A stretch of DNA of 64,000 nucleotides from Ramlibacter albus. GTDB taxonomy: Bacteria; Pseudomonadota; Gammaproteobacteria; Burkholderiales; Burkholderiaceae_C. The notes under the pieces were generated by a model. The model made no database searches and was not told the origin of the DNA. It saw only the letters and a program-made list of their open reading frames with translations. The translations under genes were made by a program, and so were the position numbers. Shown piece by piece: positions 1 to 7,828 of the stretch (position 1 is the first letter of the stretch; each line of letters opens with the position of its first letter). Location: NCBI RefSeq assembly GCF_014297445.1, contig NZ_JACORU010000008.1, positions 62,001 through 126,000 on the forward strand, written 5' to 3'.

Positions 1-2
1 AG

Positions 3-1487
3 TCGGGCTCGGACTATGGGCAAGGCGGCGGCGGCTGGGGCCGCAGCGAGTTCGGCGGCAGCGGCAGCGAGTTCGGCGGCCAGGGCGGCTACGCGCGCAA
101 CGCGGCCGGCATGCAGTCCTCCGGCTTCGGCGGCGCGGGCGGCAACTACGGCCAGCACGGCGGCCACGGTGGTGGCCAGGGCGACTGGGGCCGCTATGGG
201 CAGCAAGGCCAGTGGGGCGGCTCGCAAGGGTACGGGCAGGAAGGCCATGGCCAGCAGGGCGGTGGTAGCCAGTACGGGCAAGGCGGTGGCGGCTACGGTG
301 GCCAGGGTGGCGGCAGCTACGGCCAAGGCGGCGGCAGCTACGGCCAGGGTGGCGGCTACGGCGGCCAGGGCGGCTTCGGTGGATCGCAGGCAAGCCAGGG
401 CGGCTCGCAAGGTGGTTACGGCGGCTCGCAGGGCTCGGGCGGCTCGCAGGGCTACGGTGGTTCCCAAGGCGGGTACGGTGGTTCCCAGGGCGGCTACGGT
501 GGCTCGCAAGGCGGCTACGGTGGCTCGCAAGGCTCCGGCGGTTCGCAAGGCTACGGCTCTCCAGGCTACGGCGGCCAAGGCGACACCTACAACCGCGGCA
601 GCTATGGCAGCCAGGGTGGCGGCATGGGCAGCGACATGGGGCGCGGCATGGGCGGCGGCATGGGCTACGGCAGCCAGGGCTACGGCGGCCAGCAAGGCAA
701 TAGCTGGGGCTCGCAACAGTACGGCGGCTGGCAAGGCGGCCAGGGCGGCAGCCAGGGCATGTCCGGCGGCGGCCAGGGCGGCTGGGGCTCCAGCTATGGC
801 CAGGGCAACTACGGCGGCCAGATGGGCCAGGGCGGCGGCAGCACGTCCTATGGGCAGTCCGGCAACTACGGCCAAGGCGGCTCGTACGGGCAAGGCAGCT
901 ACGGCGGCTCGCAGGGCGGCTACGGCTCCAGCGGCGAAGGGCATGGCAGCTACACCGGCGGCGGCATGAGCGGCGGAGGGCACAGCCACCACGACCCCGA
1001 CTACCACCAGTGGCGCGAAGAGCAGATCCGCAACCTGGACAACGACTATCACACCTGGCGGCAGGAACGCTACCGCAAGTTCAGCGACGAGTTCAGCAAC
1101 TGGCGTTCGTCGCGCAGCGGCGGCCAGGGCCAGAACGAAATGGGCGGCACGAGCGGCTCCAGCGGTTCGGGCGGCACGACGTCGAGCGGCATGGGCGTCG
1201 GTGGCGGCACGGGCGGGCAGTCGTCGTCGGGCGGCATGGGCTCGAGCGGCATGGGTTCATCGGGCGGCATGGGCAGCTCGGGTGGCATGGGCTCGTCCGG
1301 CGGCTCCAGCGGCTCCAGCGGCTCGCACGCGATGGGCAGCAGCACGGGCAGCGCGGGTAGCACCGGCAGCAGCGGCGGCTCCGGCGCCTCCATGAGCGGG
1401 GGCACCTCGGGCTCCACCGGCAGCAGCACGAGCTCGGGCTCGGGCAGCAGCGGCTCGTCCACGAGCGGCTCGTCGAAGAGCAAGTAA
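3..1487 (+). CDS. Glycine-rich repeat protein, 5' end outside window
   Basis: The reading frame is open from the left edge, so the N-terminus is missing and the first methionine seen (position 111) is probably internal. The visible part is almost only Gly, Ser, Gln and Tyr, built of short units such as GGYGGSQG and YGQGG. A single non-repetitive island lies at about 997-1120 with the pattern DYHQWREEQ, DYHTWRQERYRKF and EFSNWR, i.e. three spaced Trp-Arg pairs. The C-terminal 120 residues are Gly/Ser/Met low complexity. Similar glycine-rich proteins with a WR island are, as far as I recall, found in Burkholderiales, but I know no function. A secreted or surface role is only a guess. Stop TAA at 1485-1487. 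Confidence 0.75.
   Translation, partial: SGSDYGQGGGGWGRSEFGGSGSEFGGQGGYARNAAGMQSSGFGGAGGNYGQHGGHGGGQGDWGRYGQQGQWGGSQGYGQEGHGQQGGGSQYGQGGGGYGGQGGGSYGQGGGSYGQGGGYGGQGGFGGSQASQGGSQGGYGGSQGSGGSQGYGGSQGGYGGSQGGYGGSQGGYGGSQGSGGSQGYGSPGYGGQGDTYNRGSYGSQGGGMGSDMGRGMGGGMGYGSQGYGGQQGNSWGSQQYGGWQGGQGGSQGMSGGGQGGWGSSYGQGNYGGQMGQGGGSTSYGQSGNYGQGGSYGQGSYGGSQGGYGSSGEGHGSYTGGGMSGGGHSHHDPDYHQWREEQIRNLDNDYHTWRQERYRKFSDEFSNWRSSRSGGQGQNEMGGTSGSSGSGGTTSSGMGVGGGTGGQSSSGGMGSSGMGSSGGMGSSGGMGSSGGSSGSSGSHAMGSSTGSAGSTGSSGGSGASMSGGTSGSTGSSTSSGSGSSGSSTSGSSKSK
400..560 (+). repeat. Tandem coding repeat, GGYGGSQG units
   Basis: Inside the glycine-rich gene a 24-base unit encoding GGYGGSQG or GGSQG is repeated head to tail with silent third-position changes (ggt/ggc, tcg/tcc, caa/cag). 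The silent variation suggests the repeat is old or under protein-level selection rather than a fresh slippage product. Copy number could vary between strains. Confidence 0.7.
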
Positions 1488-1557
1488 CGCCGGCAGGCAC
1501 GAAGCGGCGTCGCGCGCGTGGCGCCGCTTTCACCATTCTTCAACAGGGAGCGACACG

Positions 1558-2262
1558 ATGAAAACGACATGGAAGATCAGCGCAACCGCCCTCGTGGCGA
1601 TGGCGCTCTGCACGGGCATGGCCACGGCGCAGACACCGCCGGGCACCGGCAGCTCCGTCACCGGTGGCGGCGCGGCGCCCGCGGCGCAGCCGGGCGCGGG
1701 CACGCAGAACCGCGAATCGAAGAAGGACGACCGGCTCGCGCGCGGCGACCGCAAGTTCGTCGAGAAGGCCGCGGGCAGCGGCATGTTCGAGGTGCAGGTG
1801 GCGCAGCTCGCCGCGAGCAAGGCCGCGGAACCGAACGTGAAGAGCTTCGCGAGCATGCTCGTGGACCACCACACGGCCGCGAACAACGAGCTGATCCAGC
1901 TGGCCAACATGAAGGGCATCGAGCTGCCCGCGGCGCCGCCGCGCGGCATGCGCAAGGAGGTCGAGCACCTGGGCAAGAAGAGCGGCTCGGACTTCGACAA
2001 GGAGTTCGTGAAGAAGGTCGGCATCGACGCGCACAAGAAGGACATCAAGCTCTTCGAGCACGCGAGCAAGGACCTGAAGGACGCGCAGCTCAAGGCCTTC
2101 GTCGACAAGACGCTGCCGAAGCTGCGCGAGCACCTCGCCGCGGCTCAGGCGCTGCCGCAGGGCGGCGGCAAGGTGAACGCCGCCGCGATGGGCAACAAGG
2201 GCGCGGCCGGCCCCGGCGGCGTGGGCGGCGGCGCGCTCAACCCGGCCGGCAAGGGCAGCTGA
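1558..2262 (+). CDS. DUF4142 family exported protein
   Basis: The 234-residue product has a signal peptide (residues 1 to about 24, ending ATAQ), a Gly/Ala/Pro linker, then the DUF4142 helical domain at about residues 60-200. Its typical pattern is visible: KFVEKAAGSGMFEVQ, then a segment ending MLVDHHTAAN, then a second helical pair. The family is a predicted ferritin-like four-helix bundle in the periplasm with no established enzymatic role. The start is supported by GGGAGCGACACG just upstream. It is followed after 10 bases by a second DUF4142-type gene, so the two probably form an operon. Confidence 0.85.
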   Translation: MKTTWKISATALVAMALCTGMATAQTPPGTGSSVTGGGAAPAAQPGAGTQNRESKKDDRLARGDRKFVEKAAGSGMFEVQVAQLAASKAAEPNVKSFASMLVDHHTAANNELIQLANMKGIELPAAPPRGMRKEVEHLGKKSGSDFDKEFVKKVGIDAHKKDIKLFEHASKDLKDAQLKAFVDKTLPKLREHLAAAQALPQGGGKVNAAAMGNKGAAGPGGVGGGALNPAGKGS

Positions 2263-2272
2263 GGAGGCGGCC

Positions 2273-2896
2273 ATGCGAGGGCGAAGCGCGAAGGCAGCGG
2301 CCGTCGTGGCGGCCGCCCTCATCGTTGCCGGCGCGGCGCAGGCCCAGGTGCCCGCGCCGATGTTCGTGGCGGGCCGCGCCGAGAGCGTGCGCAGCCTCAC
2401 GAGCGAGCAGAAGCAGGAGCGGCAGTTCCTGCGCGACACGGCCGGCCATCTGCGCCTGATGCACGCGGCGTCGAAGCTCGCGCTGGAGAAATCGGCCAAC
2501 GGCCGCGTGCGCGAGCTCGCCGCTGCCATGCTGAACCAGGCGAACGTGATGCAGCCCGAGGTGCAGTACCTGCTGCACGCGCGCGGCATGGCGATGCCGA
2601 TGTGGACCAACGAGCAAAGCCGCGTGCTCAAGGCGCTGAAGCAGTCCGCCGGCACGAAGTTCGACCGGATCTACCTGGACGAGGTGGCGCTGAGGGCGGG
2701 CCAGCAGGACGCGGTGCGCTTCGAGCGCATCGCCACCGTCACGCGCGACCCGCAGTTGCAAGGCTGGATCGGCCGGCACCTGCCGACGCTGCGCTACCAC
2801 GTGATGCTCGCGGGGCGGCAGCCCACGAGCGTGATGGGCGCGAGCCCGGGGATGGTCACGCGCCCGCAGCAGCAGGCGCGGCCACCGAGCATCTAG
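2273..2896 (+). CDS. Second DUF4142-like exported protein
   Basis: The 207-residue product has a signal peptide (AALIVAGAAQA, cleavage near residue 26) and an all-helical body. It resembles the preceding DUF4142 protein in layout: a helix with RQFLRDTAGHLRLMHAASK, an LAAAMLNQANVM helix, and a C-terminal helical pair with LPTLRYHVMLA. It is more divergent and lacks the HH pair of the first gene. GAGGAGGCGGCC before the ATG is a strong ribosome site, and the 10-bp gap implies co-transcription. Function unknown; probably a periplasmic paralogue. Confidence 0.75.
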   Translation: MRGRSAKAAAVVAAALIVAGAAQAQVPAPMFVAGRAESVRSLTSEQKQERQFLRDTAGHLRLMHAASKLALEKSANGRVRELAAAMLNQANVMQPEVQYLLHARGMAMPMWTNEQSRVLKALKQSAGTKFDRIYLDEVALRAGQQDAVRFERIATVTRDPQLQGWIGRHLPTLRYHVMLAGRQPTSVMGASPGMVTRPQQQARPPSI

Positions 2897-2904
2897 TCGA
2901 TGAA

Positions 2905-3378
2905 TTACTGCGCGGAGTAGCCGGTGACGCGCCAGCGGCCGTCCGGCTCGCGCATCGTCGTCACGCGCTCCACCACGTCGGCCTTGCGGTCGAACTTGCT
3001 TTCGAAGATGACCGTGACGTATTCGCCGTTGGGGTGGCCCGGCAGCGTGGTCTTGTAGACCGTCTGCACCGGCCGGCGCTCGACGAGCACGCCGAAGGGC
3101 TCGCGCACCTTCGGGATCGCGTCCATCCACTTGTCCAGCGGCACGTTGCGGCGGAACAGGTTGCTCGAGTTGTCCCAGGCGACGCCCCAGTCGCGGCGGT
3201 CGAGCACGACGAGCCACGCCTGTGCGGTGAGGCGGCCCACGTTTTCCTTTTCGGCGTCCTGCGCGGCGGCGGCGCTGGCGGCCGCGGCAGCCGACGGCGC
3301 GGCGGCAGGCTGGGCTTGCAGGGAACAGGTGGCCAGGAGGGCGGCGGCCAGGGCGGCCGGGCGGAGACTCAGCTTCAT
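2905..3378 (-). CDS. DUF4019 domain exported protein
   Basis: The 157-residue product has a signal peptide (residues 1 to about 22), an Ala-rich linker, then a DUF4019 domain from about residue 50. That domain contains AQAWLVVLDRRDWGVAWD and ends in WRVTGYSAQ. The domain resembles the SnoaL/NTF2-like fold and is common in proteobacterial periplasmic proteins; no activity is known. It converges on the DUF4142 pair with a 9-bp gap. The start codon at 3378 is preceded on the minus strand by a purine-rich stretch. It probably stands alone, or follows the DUF72 gene 14 bp upstream on the same strand. Confidence 0.8.
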   Translation of the reverse strand: MKLSLRPAALAAALLATCSLQAQPAAAPSAAAAASAAAAQDAEKENVGRLTAQAWLVVLDRRDWGVAWDNSSNLFRRNVPLDKWMDAIPKVREPFGVLVERRPVQTVYKTTLPGHPNGEYVTVIFESKFDRKADVVERVTTMREPDGRWRVTGYSAQ

Positions 3379-3391
3379 GAAAACCTTCGAT

Positions 3392-4309
3392 TCAAACCTG
3401 CCGCGAGTCTAGCCTGCGCCGGTTTCCGCTCTGTAACAGCTGCCGCATGAGCCTGGCGTTCACCTGGCCCTGGTCCTCGTTGTTGGTGTTGAAGACGACG
3501 TGCACTTGCCGCGCCTGCGTGGCGAGGTGTTCGATCTCGGGGACCATCGCTTCGAGTTCGTCCGCGGAGTACCAGTAGTCGAAACGGCTGGACGATGCCT
3601 TTGCGTGCGTGATGTTCCACGTCTCGCGGTTGCGGCCGTGCAGGCGCACGAGCGCCAGTTGGGGGTTGGTGACTTCCCAGACGCAGGGCACGCAATTGGC
3701 GAAACCCTGCGGGCTGTCGACGACGGTGTGCACGAGGCCGAGATCGCGCTCCATCGCGATCGTGTCTTCGATCGCGTCGCCCTCGAACCAGCTGCGGTGG
3801 CGGAACTCCGCGGAGAGCAGGTGCCCTTCCATGCGCTGCACGCAATGCTCCACCCAGCCCTTGTCGCGCATGCGCGGCGAGAACTGGAAGTGCACCGCGC
3901 CGAGCTTGCCCGCGGCTTTCAGCGGCGCGAGGGCTTCGATGAAGCGCCGCCACAGTTCGTCCTGCATCTCGCGCGGCAAGTCTTCGAGGTCCATCGAGCG
4001 CTTCGTCGATCCCAGTGCAAGCTGCATGTCCTTCGGCAGCACCTGCGGATCGAACGCGTGCCCGGTGAACGCGCGAAACGCTTTCACGTTGAACACGAAG
4101 CCCGGCGGCGTGCGCTCCACCCACAGCTGCGAGTTGCTCGCCGAGGGCAGGGCGTAGTAGCTCGAATCCACCTCCACCATCGGAAACTGCGAGGCGTAGT
4201 AGCGCAGCCGCGCCTCGGCCGTCTTCGCCTCCTTCGGGTAGAAGCGGCCGCAGGCAATGAGCGTCTTGTCGGTCCACGATGCGCTGCCGGTGAGGATGTT
4301 GCCTTCCAC
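3392..4309 (-). CDS. DUF72 family protein (YecE-like)
   Basis: The 305-residue product starts at GTG and opens directly with the family signature ILTGSASWTDKTL followed by RFYP. Then come YYASQFPMVEVDSSYYALP, FVFNVKAFRAFTGH and, near the C-terminus, VFNTNNEDQGQVNARLM. DUF72 proteins are TIM-barrel-like with suspected nuclease or metal-dependent activity, not firmly assigned. There is no Shine-Dalgarno sequence before the GTG; a TATATT element lies about 8-13 bases upstream on the minus strand, which suggests a leaderless mRNA. The gene is divergent from a UvrD-like helicase with only 20 bp between start codons, so the two share one control region. Confidence 0.88.
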   Translation of the reverse strand: MEGNILTGSASWTDKTLIACGRFYPKEAKTAEARLRYYASQFPMVEVDSSYYALPSASNSQLWVERTPPGFVFNVKAFRAFTGHAFDPQVLPKDMQLALGSTKRSMDLEDLPREMQDELWRRFIEALAPLKAAGKLGAVHFQFSPRMRDKGWVEHCVQRMEGHLLSAEFRHRSWFEGDAIEDTIAMERDLGLVHTVVDSPQGFANCVPCVWEVTNPQLALVRLHGRNRETWNITHAKASSSRFDYWYSADELEAMVPEIEHLATQARQVHVVFNTNNEDQGQVNARLMRQLLQSGNRRRLDSRQV

Positions 4310-4324
4310 TGGATTAATATACAG
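4309..4324. promoter_or_regulatory. LexA-like box in bidirectional promoter
   Basis: The 16 bases CTGGATTAATATACAG match the SOS box pattern CTG-N10-CAG. The right half (TATACAG) is perfect, and there is one change (G for T) in the left CTGT. The box lies between the divergent GTG of the DUF72 gene and the ATG of the helicase at 4330, and overlaps the A/T-rich bases that must act as the -10 of both genes. LexA binding here would repress both. That LexA acts here is inference. Confidence 0.55.
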
Positions 4325-4329
4325 CCCTG

Positions 4330-6378
4330 ATGCAGTTGCCGGACCCCCTCGCAGAACTGAATGCGCAGCAGCGCGAGGCCGTCACGCACGACGACCAGCG
4401 CCCCTTGCTCGTCATCGCCGGTGCGGGCTCGGGCAAGACCAACACGCTCGCGCATCGGGTCGCGCACCTCATCCGCAATGGCGCGGACCCGCAGCGCATG
4501 ATGCTGCTCACCTTCAGCCGCCGCGCCGCGCAGGAGATGGAGCGGCGCGCGGGCACCGTGCTGCAACGCGCGATGGGGCTGCAGTCCACCACCCCGCCCA
4601 ACCTGCCGTGGAGCGGCACCTTCCACAGCCTCGGCGCGCGCCTGCTGCGCGAGTACGCGCCGCGCATCGGCCTGGCCGAGAACTTCACCATCCACGACCG
4701 CGGCGACTCCGAGGACCTGATGGGCCTGGTGCGGCACGAGATCGGTTTTTCGGAGCAGAAGAAGCGGTTCCCGCTCAAGGGCACATGCCTGGGCATCTAC
4801 TCACGCGTGCTCAACACTCGCGAACCGCTTGCCGAAGTGCTGCAGTCGGTGTACCCGTGGTGCACGCAGTGGGAAGACGAGCTGAAGAAGCTGTTCGGCG
4901 CTTACGTCGAGGCCAAGCAGCAGCAGAACGTGCTCGATTACGACGACCTGCTGGGCTTCTGGGCGGACATGATGAGTGAGCCGGTGCTGGCGCAGGAGGT
5001 CGGCGCGCGCTTCGACCACGCGCTGGTCGACGAGTACCAGGACACGAACCGGCTGCAGGCGGAGATCCTGCTGTCGATGAAGCCCACGGGCGAAGGCGTC
5101 ACCGTCGTCGGCGACGACGCGCAGAGCATCTACTCCTTCCGCGGCGCGACGGTGCGCAACATCCTGGACTTCCCGCACCGCTTCTCGCAGCCCGCGCGCG
5201 TGGTGACACTGGAGCGCAATTACCGCAGCACGCAGCCCATCCTCGATGCGAGCAACGCGGTGATCGCGGCCGCTCGCGAGCGCTTCACCAAGAACCTGTA
5301 CACGGAGAAGGGCGCGGGTGCGAAGGCGCAGATCGTGCTGGTGCCCGACGAGGCGCAGCAGGCGCGCTGGGTGGCCGACGAGGTGCTGCGCCGCCGCGAG
5401 GGCGGCGTCACGCTCAAGAGCCAGGCCGTCCTGTTCCGCGCGAGCAACCACAGCGCGCCGCTGGAGCTGGAGCTGGCGCGGCGCAACATCCCCTTCGTCA
5501 AGTTCGGCGGGCTCAAGTTTCTCGAAGCCGCGCACGTGAAGGACCTGATGGCGGTGCTGCGGTTCGCGCAGAACCCGCGGGGGCGTATGGCGGGCTTCCG
5601 CGTGGTGCAGCTCATCCCCGGCATCGGGCCGGCGAGCGCGACGCGCTTGCTCGATGCAATGGCCGATGCGCCCGAGCCGCTGGTTGCGTTGCAGCAGTTC
5701 GAGCCGCCTGCCGCGGCGCGTGAGGAATGGGCCGCCTTCACATCGCTGTACGCGAGCTTGGTGAATACGTCGCTCGCGTTTCCCGCCGACATGGAGCTTG
5801 CGCGCTCGTGGTACGTGCCGCACCTCGAGCGCATGCACGACGATGCGCAGGTGCGCAAGCTCGACCTGGAGCAGCTCGCTCGCATGGCGGCTGCGTATCC
5901 CACGCGCGAACGCTTCCTCACCGAGCTTACGCTCGACCCGCCGGAAGTCACCAGCGACCAGAGCGGCCCGCCGCTGCTCGACGAGGACTACCTGATCCTC
6001 TCCACCATCCACAGCGCCAAGGGCCAGGAGTGGAAGGCCGTGCACGTGCTCAACGTGGTGGACGGCTGCATCCCGAGCGACATGGCCACGGGCACCAGCG
6101 AGGAGATCGAGGAGGAGCGCCGGCTGCTTTACGTTGCGATGACGCGCGCGAAGGAGCACCTGCACCTCGTCGTGCCGCAGCGCTTCTACGTGACGCAGCA
6201 GTCCGGCGGCGGCGACCGGCACATGTATGCGGGCCGCTCGCGGTTCATCGCCGAGGCGATGATGGGTGCGTTCGAGCAGCTGGCGTGGCCGCAGGCGGAC
6301 GCGTCATTGGCGCCTTCGCGCGAGGCGCAGGCGCCGGTGATGTCCGTGCGCGATCGCTCGCGCGCCGCGTGGCGCTGA
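4330..6378 (+). CDS. UvrD/Rep family ATP-dependent DNA helicase
   Basis: The 682-residue superfamily 1 helicase carries all main motifs. Q-like LNAQQREAV is at residue 10, Walker A GAGSGKT at 31-37, and motif Ia follows. Motif II is LVDEYQDTN, motif III GDDAQSIYSFRGA, motif IV LERNYRST, motif V STIHSAKGQEWKAV and motif VI LLYVAMTRAKEHL. It translocates 3' to 5' and unwinds DNA in repair or replication restart. It is slightly shorter than UvrD (about 720) and lacks a long C-terminal tail. A LexA-like box ends 5 bases before the ATG, consistent with SOS control as for E. coli uvrD; with so short a leader the mRNA is probably leaderless. It may be a second UvrD-type paralogue rather than the housekeeping one. 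Confidence 0.93.
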   Translation: MQLPDPLAELNAQQREAVTHDDQRPLLVIAGAGSGKTNTLAHRVAHLIRNGADPQRMMLLTFSRRAAQEMERRAGTVLQRAMGLQSTTPPNLPWSGTFHSLGARLLREYAPRIGLAENFTIHDRGDSEDLMGLVRHEIGFSEQKKRFPLKGTCLGIYSRVLNTREPLAEVLQSVYPWCTQWEDELKKLFGAYVEAKQQQNVLDYDDLLGFWADMMSEPVLAQEVGARFDHALVDEYQDTNRLQAEILLSMKPTGEGVTVVGDDAQSIYSFRGATVRNILDFPHRFSQPARVVTLERNYRSTQPILDASNAVIAAARERFTKNLYTEKGAGAKAQIVLVPDEAQQARWVADEVLRRREGGVTLKSQAVLFRASNHSAPLELELARRNIPFVKFGGLKFLEAAHVKDLMAVLRFAQNPRGRMAGFRVVQLIPGIGPASATRLLDAMADAPEPLVALQQFEPPAAAREEWAAFTSLYASLVNTSLAFPADMELARSWYVPHLERMHDDAQVRKLDLEQLARMAAAYPTRERFLTELTLDPPEVTSDQSGPPLLDEDYLILSTIHSAKGQEWKAVHVLNVVDGCIPSDMATGTSEEIEEERRLLYVAMTRAKEHLHLVVPQRFYVTQQSGGGDRHMYAGRSRFIAEAMMGAFEQLAWPQADASLAPSREAQAPVMSVRDRSRAAWR

Positions 6379-6521
6379 TCGCCGCGTGTTGGCACGCCAA
6401 CAGTCACTCCTACAAGCAGAAGGCGAGTGCGCCGACAGCGGTCCCACGGGACGCTCCTAGATTGACACGAGGGCCCGCGCGACCTTGCGTGGCCCGGCAA
6501 CCAGTACAAGGAGTACAAGCT

Positions 6522-6755
6522 ATGGCATCTCGCAGTTCGTCGTCTTCCTCGCGGTCGCCGTCGTCGTCCGGCCGCAGCAGCAGCAGCAGCTCGAGCCGCG
6601 CGTCGGCCTCCAAGGGTGGCAGCAGCGGCAGCAGCCGGTCCAGCGGCAGCAAGTCGTCCTCGTCGGGCGGCCGCGCCAGCGCCAGCGGGTCGCGCAGCAG
6701 CAGCAGCGGTGGCAAGAGCAGCAGCAGCCGCTCGTCCAGCCGCAGCAGCAAGTAA
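6522..6755 (+). CDS. Small serine-rich basic protein
   Basis: This is a 77-residue protein of about 60% Ser with scattered Arg, Lys and Gly, for example SSSSRSPSSSGRSS and repeated SSSGG blocks. The start is chosen from AAGGAG, 7 bases before the ATG. It has no signal peptide, no hydrophobic stretch and no recognised domain; it should be disordered and strongly basic. A rho-independent terminator follows directly, which supports it as a real transcription unit. A nucleic-acid or polyanion-binding role is only a guess from charge. Overlapping frames are also open because of the repetitive codons. Confidence 0.6.
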   Translation: MASRSSSSSSRSPSSSGRSSSSSSSRASASKGGSSGSSRSSGSKSSSSGGRASASGSRSSSSGGKSSSSRSSSRSSK

Positions 6756-6773
6756 CACGCATTGCGCGTCACG

Positions 6774-6806
6774 AGGTGCCTGGCTCCCGCCGGGCACTTC
6801 TGTTTT
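6774..6806 (+). terminator. Rho-independent terminator after serine-rich gene
   Basis: An 11-bp stem (AGGTGCCTGGC with GCCGGGCACTT, two G-U pairs) with a short CCC loop is followed by CTGTTTT. It lies 19 bases after the stop codon at 6755. Confidence 0.65.
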
Positions 6807-6821
6807 GGAACGGGAGAACTC

Positions 6822-6869
6822 ATGAACAGCAGCAGCCCCGGCAATGCCGGCAGCCGGGAGAGGTACTGA
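6822..6869 (+). CDS. Possible 15-residue leader ORF
   Basis: A minimal frame MNSSSPGNAGSRERY is preceded by GGGAGAACTC, a good ribosome site, and ends in TGA one base before the ATG of the next gene at 6871. The layout resembles a translationally coupled leader peptide, but there is no attenuator-like hairpin and no codon bias for one amino acid other than three Ser. It could be chance. Confidence 0.25.
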   Translation: MNSSSPGNAGSRERY

Positions 6870-6870
6870 C

Positions 6871-7248
6871 ATGCCCACGCAGACGATGGACGAGGTGCGC
6901 AACCCCGCACCGCGCAAGCAGCCGTACACGCTGTACGCCGCGAACGGCCGCGTGTACGCGCGCAACGCCGCGGGGCCGGTGATCGACCTCGGCGCGCTCA
7001 GGCGCGAGCAGGGGGCGTACTGCTACCTGCTCGATGGCAACAAGCTGTCGGGGGGCGGCTTCAGCACGGAAAAAGAGGCCTTGCGCGAGATCGCCGCGCG
7101 CCTGCACTTCCTCTGGCTCGACGGGCAGTTCACCGCGTTGCCCGACGTGCGGCAGACAGCGGGTGTCGACTTCTCGAGCGCCACACATCTCGATATCGAG
7201 CTCGACGAGCTCGGCCCGAACGAGCGGATCGAGGACGCGCGCGTCTAG
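6871..7248 (+). CDS. Conserved hypothetical protein, 125 aa
   Basis: The product is a compact soluble protein with no signal peptide. Visible features are YTLYAANGRVYARNAAGPVIDLG, shown here only as its ends YTLYAANGR and GPVIDLG, then CYLLDGNKLSGGGFSTEKEA and an acidic C-terminus HLDIELDELGPNERIEDARV. I recognise no domain. The start at 6871 is preferred over 6844 because GGGAGAGG lies 8 bases upstream. Its stop codon TAG lies in the palindrome CTAG, which is also the stop of the convergent toxin gene, so the two genes overlap by 4 bases. Confidence 0.6.
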   Translation: MPTQTMDEVRNPAPRKQPYTLYAANGRVYARNAAGPVIDLGALRREQGAYCYLLDGNKLSGGGFSTEKEALREIAARLHFLWLDGQFTALPDVRQTAGVDFSSATHLDIELDELGPNERIEDARV

Positions 7249-7520
7249 TACACCGTGTCGTGGTCACCGACGTTGACGGGTGTGATCTCGCCCTCGCCGA
7301 TGAGCAGTTCGATCGTGATCCGATACGACAGGTTGATCGACACCGAGTGCAGGCCGTCGAGCTTGCCGCGCAGGGCATGCAGTCGCAGGCTCGGGTGGTG
7401 CGGGTTGAGCTCCAGCAACTGAAGTGCCTTGAGGTATTGCAGCTGCAGGTGCGGGTGACGCTTCAGGAAGGCTGTGGCGCGGCGGTTGTACTGCTCGGTG
7501 AAGACGAGCCGCCAGGTCAT
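7245..7520 (-). CDS. RelE/ParE family toxin
   Basis: The 91-residue product has the RelE/ParE superfamily layout. It has an N-terminal beta strand and helix (VFTEQYNRRATAFLKRHP), a helix-rich middle, then RGKLDGLHSVSINLSYRI and the C-terminal INLSYRITIELLIGEGEI to VGDHDTVY, which matches the family ending (GDHDxVY). Such toxins are ribosome-dependent mRNases or gyrase poisons; which one cannot be decided here. The start ATG overlaps the stop of the upstream antitoxin (ATGA), the usual type II arrangement, so expression is coupled. Confidence 0.85.
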   Translation of the reverse strand: MTWRLVFTEQYNRRATAFLKRHPHLQLQYLKALQLLELNPHHPSLRLHALRGKLDGLHSVSINLSYRITIELLIGEGEITPVNVGDHDTVY

Positions 7521-7813
7521 GCCTTGCGTTTTTTCGCCGCGACCTTGCGTGGCGCGGGTGCGGGCCTGCTGACGCGCTTGACGTGGTCGGCAGCGGACTC
7601 GACCACGAACCTCCCTGCCGCGATGTCCGCGTGCGTCTGCGCGAGTGCCGCCTCCAGCTCGCACTCACGCAGGTAGTGGTACTGCGCAACGTCCATCACC
7701 ACGTACTTGTCCTTTCCACGCACGGAAATCACCGCCTCAGGCTGGCCGGCGAGGGTTTCCTCGATTGCGGCCACGCCGCGGGTCTTCAGGTCATTGGCGG
7801 TCAAGCTGCCCAT
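7517..7813 (-). CDS. Phd/YefM-type antitoxin
   Basis: The 98-residue product begins with the Phd/YefM DNA-binding fold: LTANDLKTRGVAAIEETL, then AVISVRGKDKYVVMDVAQY, followed by a Glu/Ala-rich helix that would contact the toxin. The very basic C-terminal tail (PRKVAAKKRKA) is longer than usual for the family. It precedes and overlaps the RelE/ParE toxin gene by 4 bases. Two stacked perfect dyads upstream (7829-7857) are probably its autoregulatory operator. Confidence 0.88.
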   Translation of the reverse strand: MGSLTANDLKTRGVAAIEETLAGQPEAVISVRGKDKYVVMDVAQYHYLRECELEAALAQTHADIAAGRFVVESAADHVKRVSRPAPAPRKVAAKKRKA

Positions 7814-7828
7814 GTGAGGGCGATCTTA

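Noticed and set aside
400..560. Possible CRISPR or DNA-level tandem repeat
   Set aside because: The repeats are codon-periodic, vary only at third positions and encode the same peptide, so they are protein repeats without spacers.
16..969. Alanine-rich frame inside the glycine-rich gene
   Set aside because: It is a frame-shifted reading of the same GGC-rich repeat. The glycine-rich frame is open from the edge, contains the WR island and has the later stop.
6387..6402. Palindrome TGTTGGC-AC-GCCAACA after the helicase gene, considered as a terminator or sigma-54 site
   Set aside because: No T-run follows, and TGGCAC is not followed by TTGC at the right spacing. Possibly an operator, but there is no further support.
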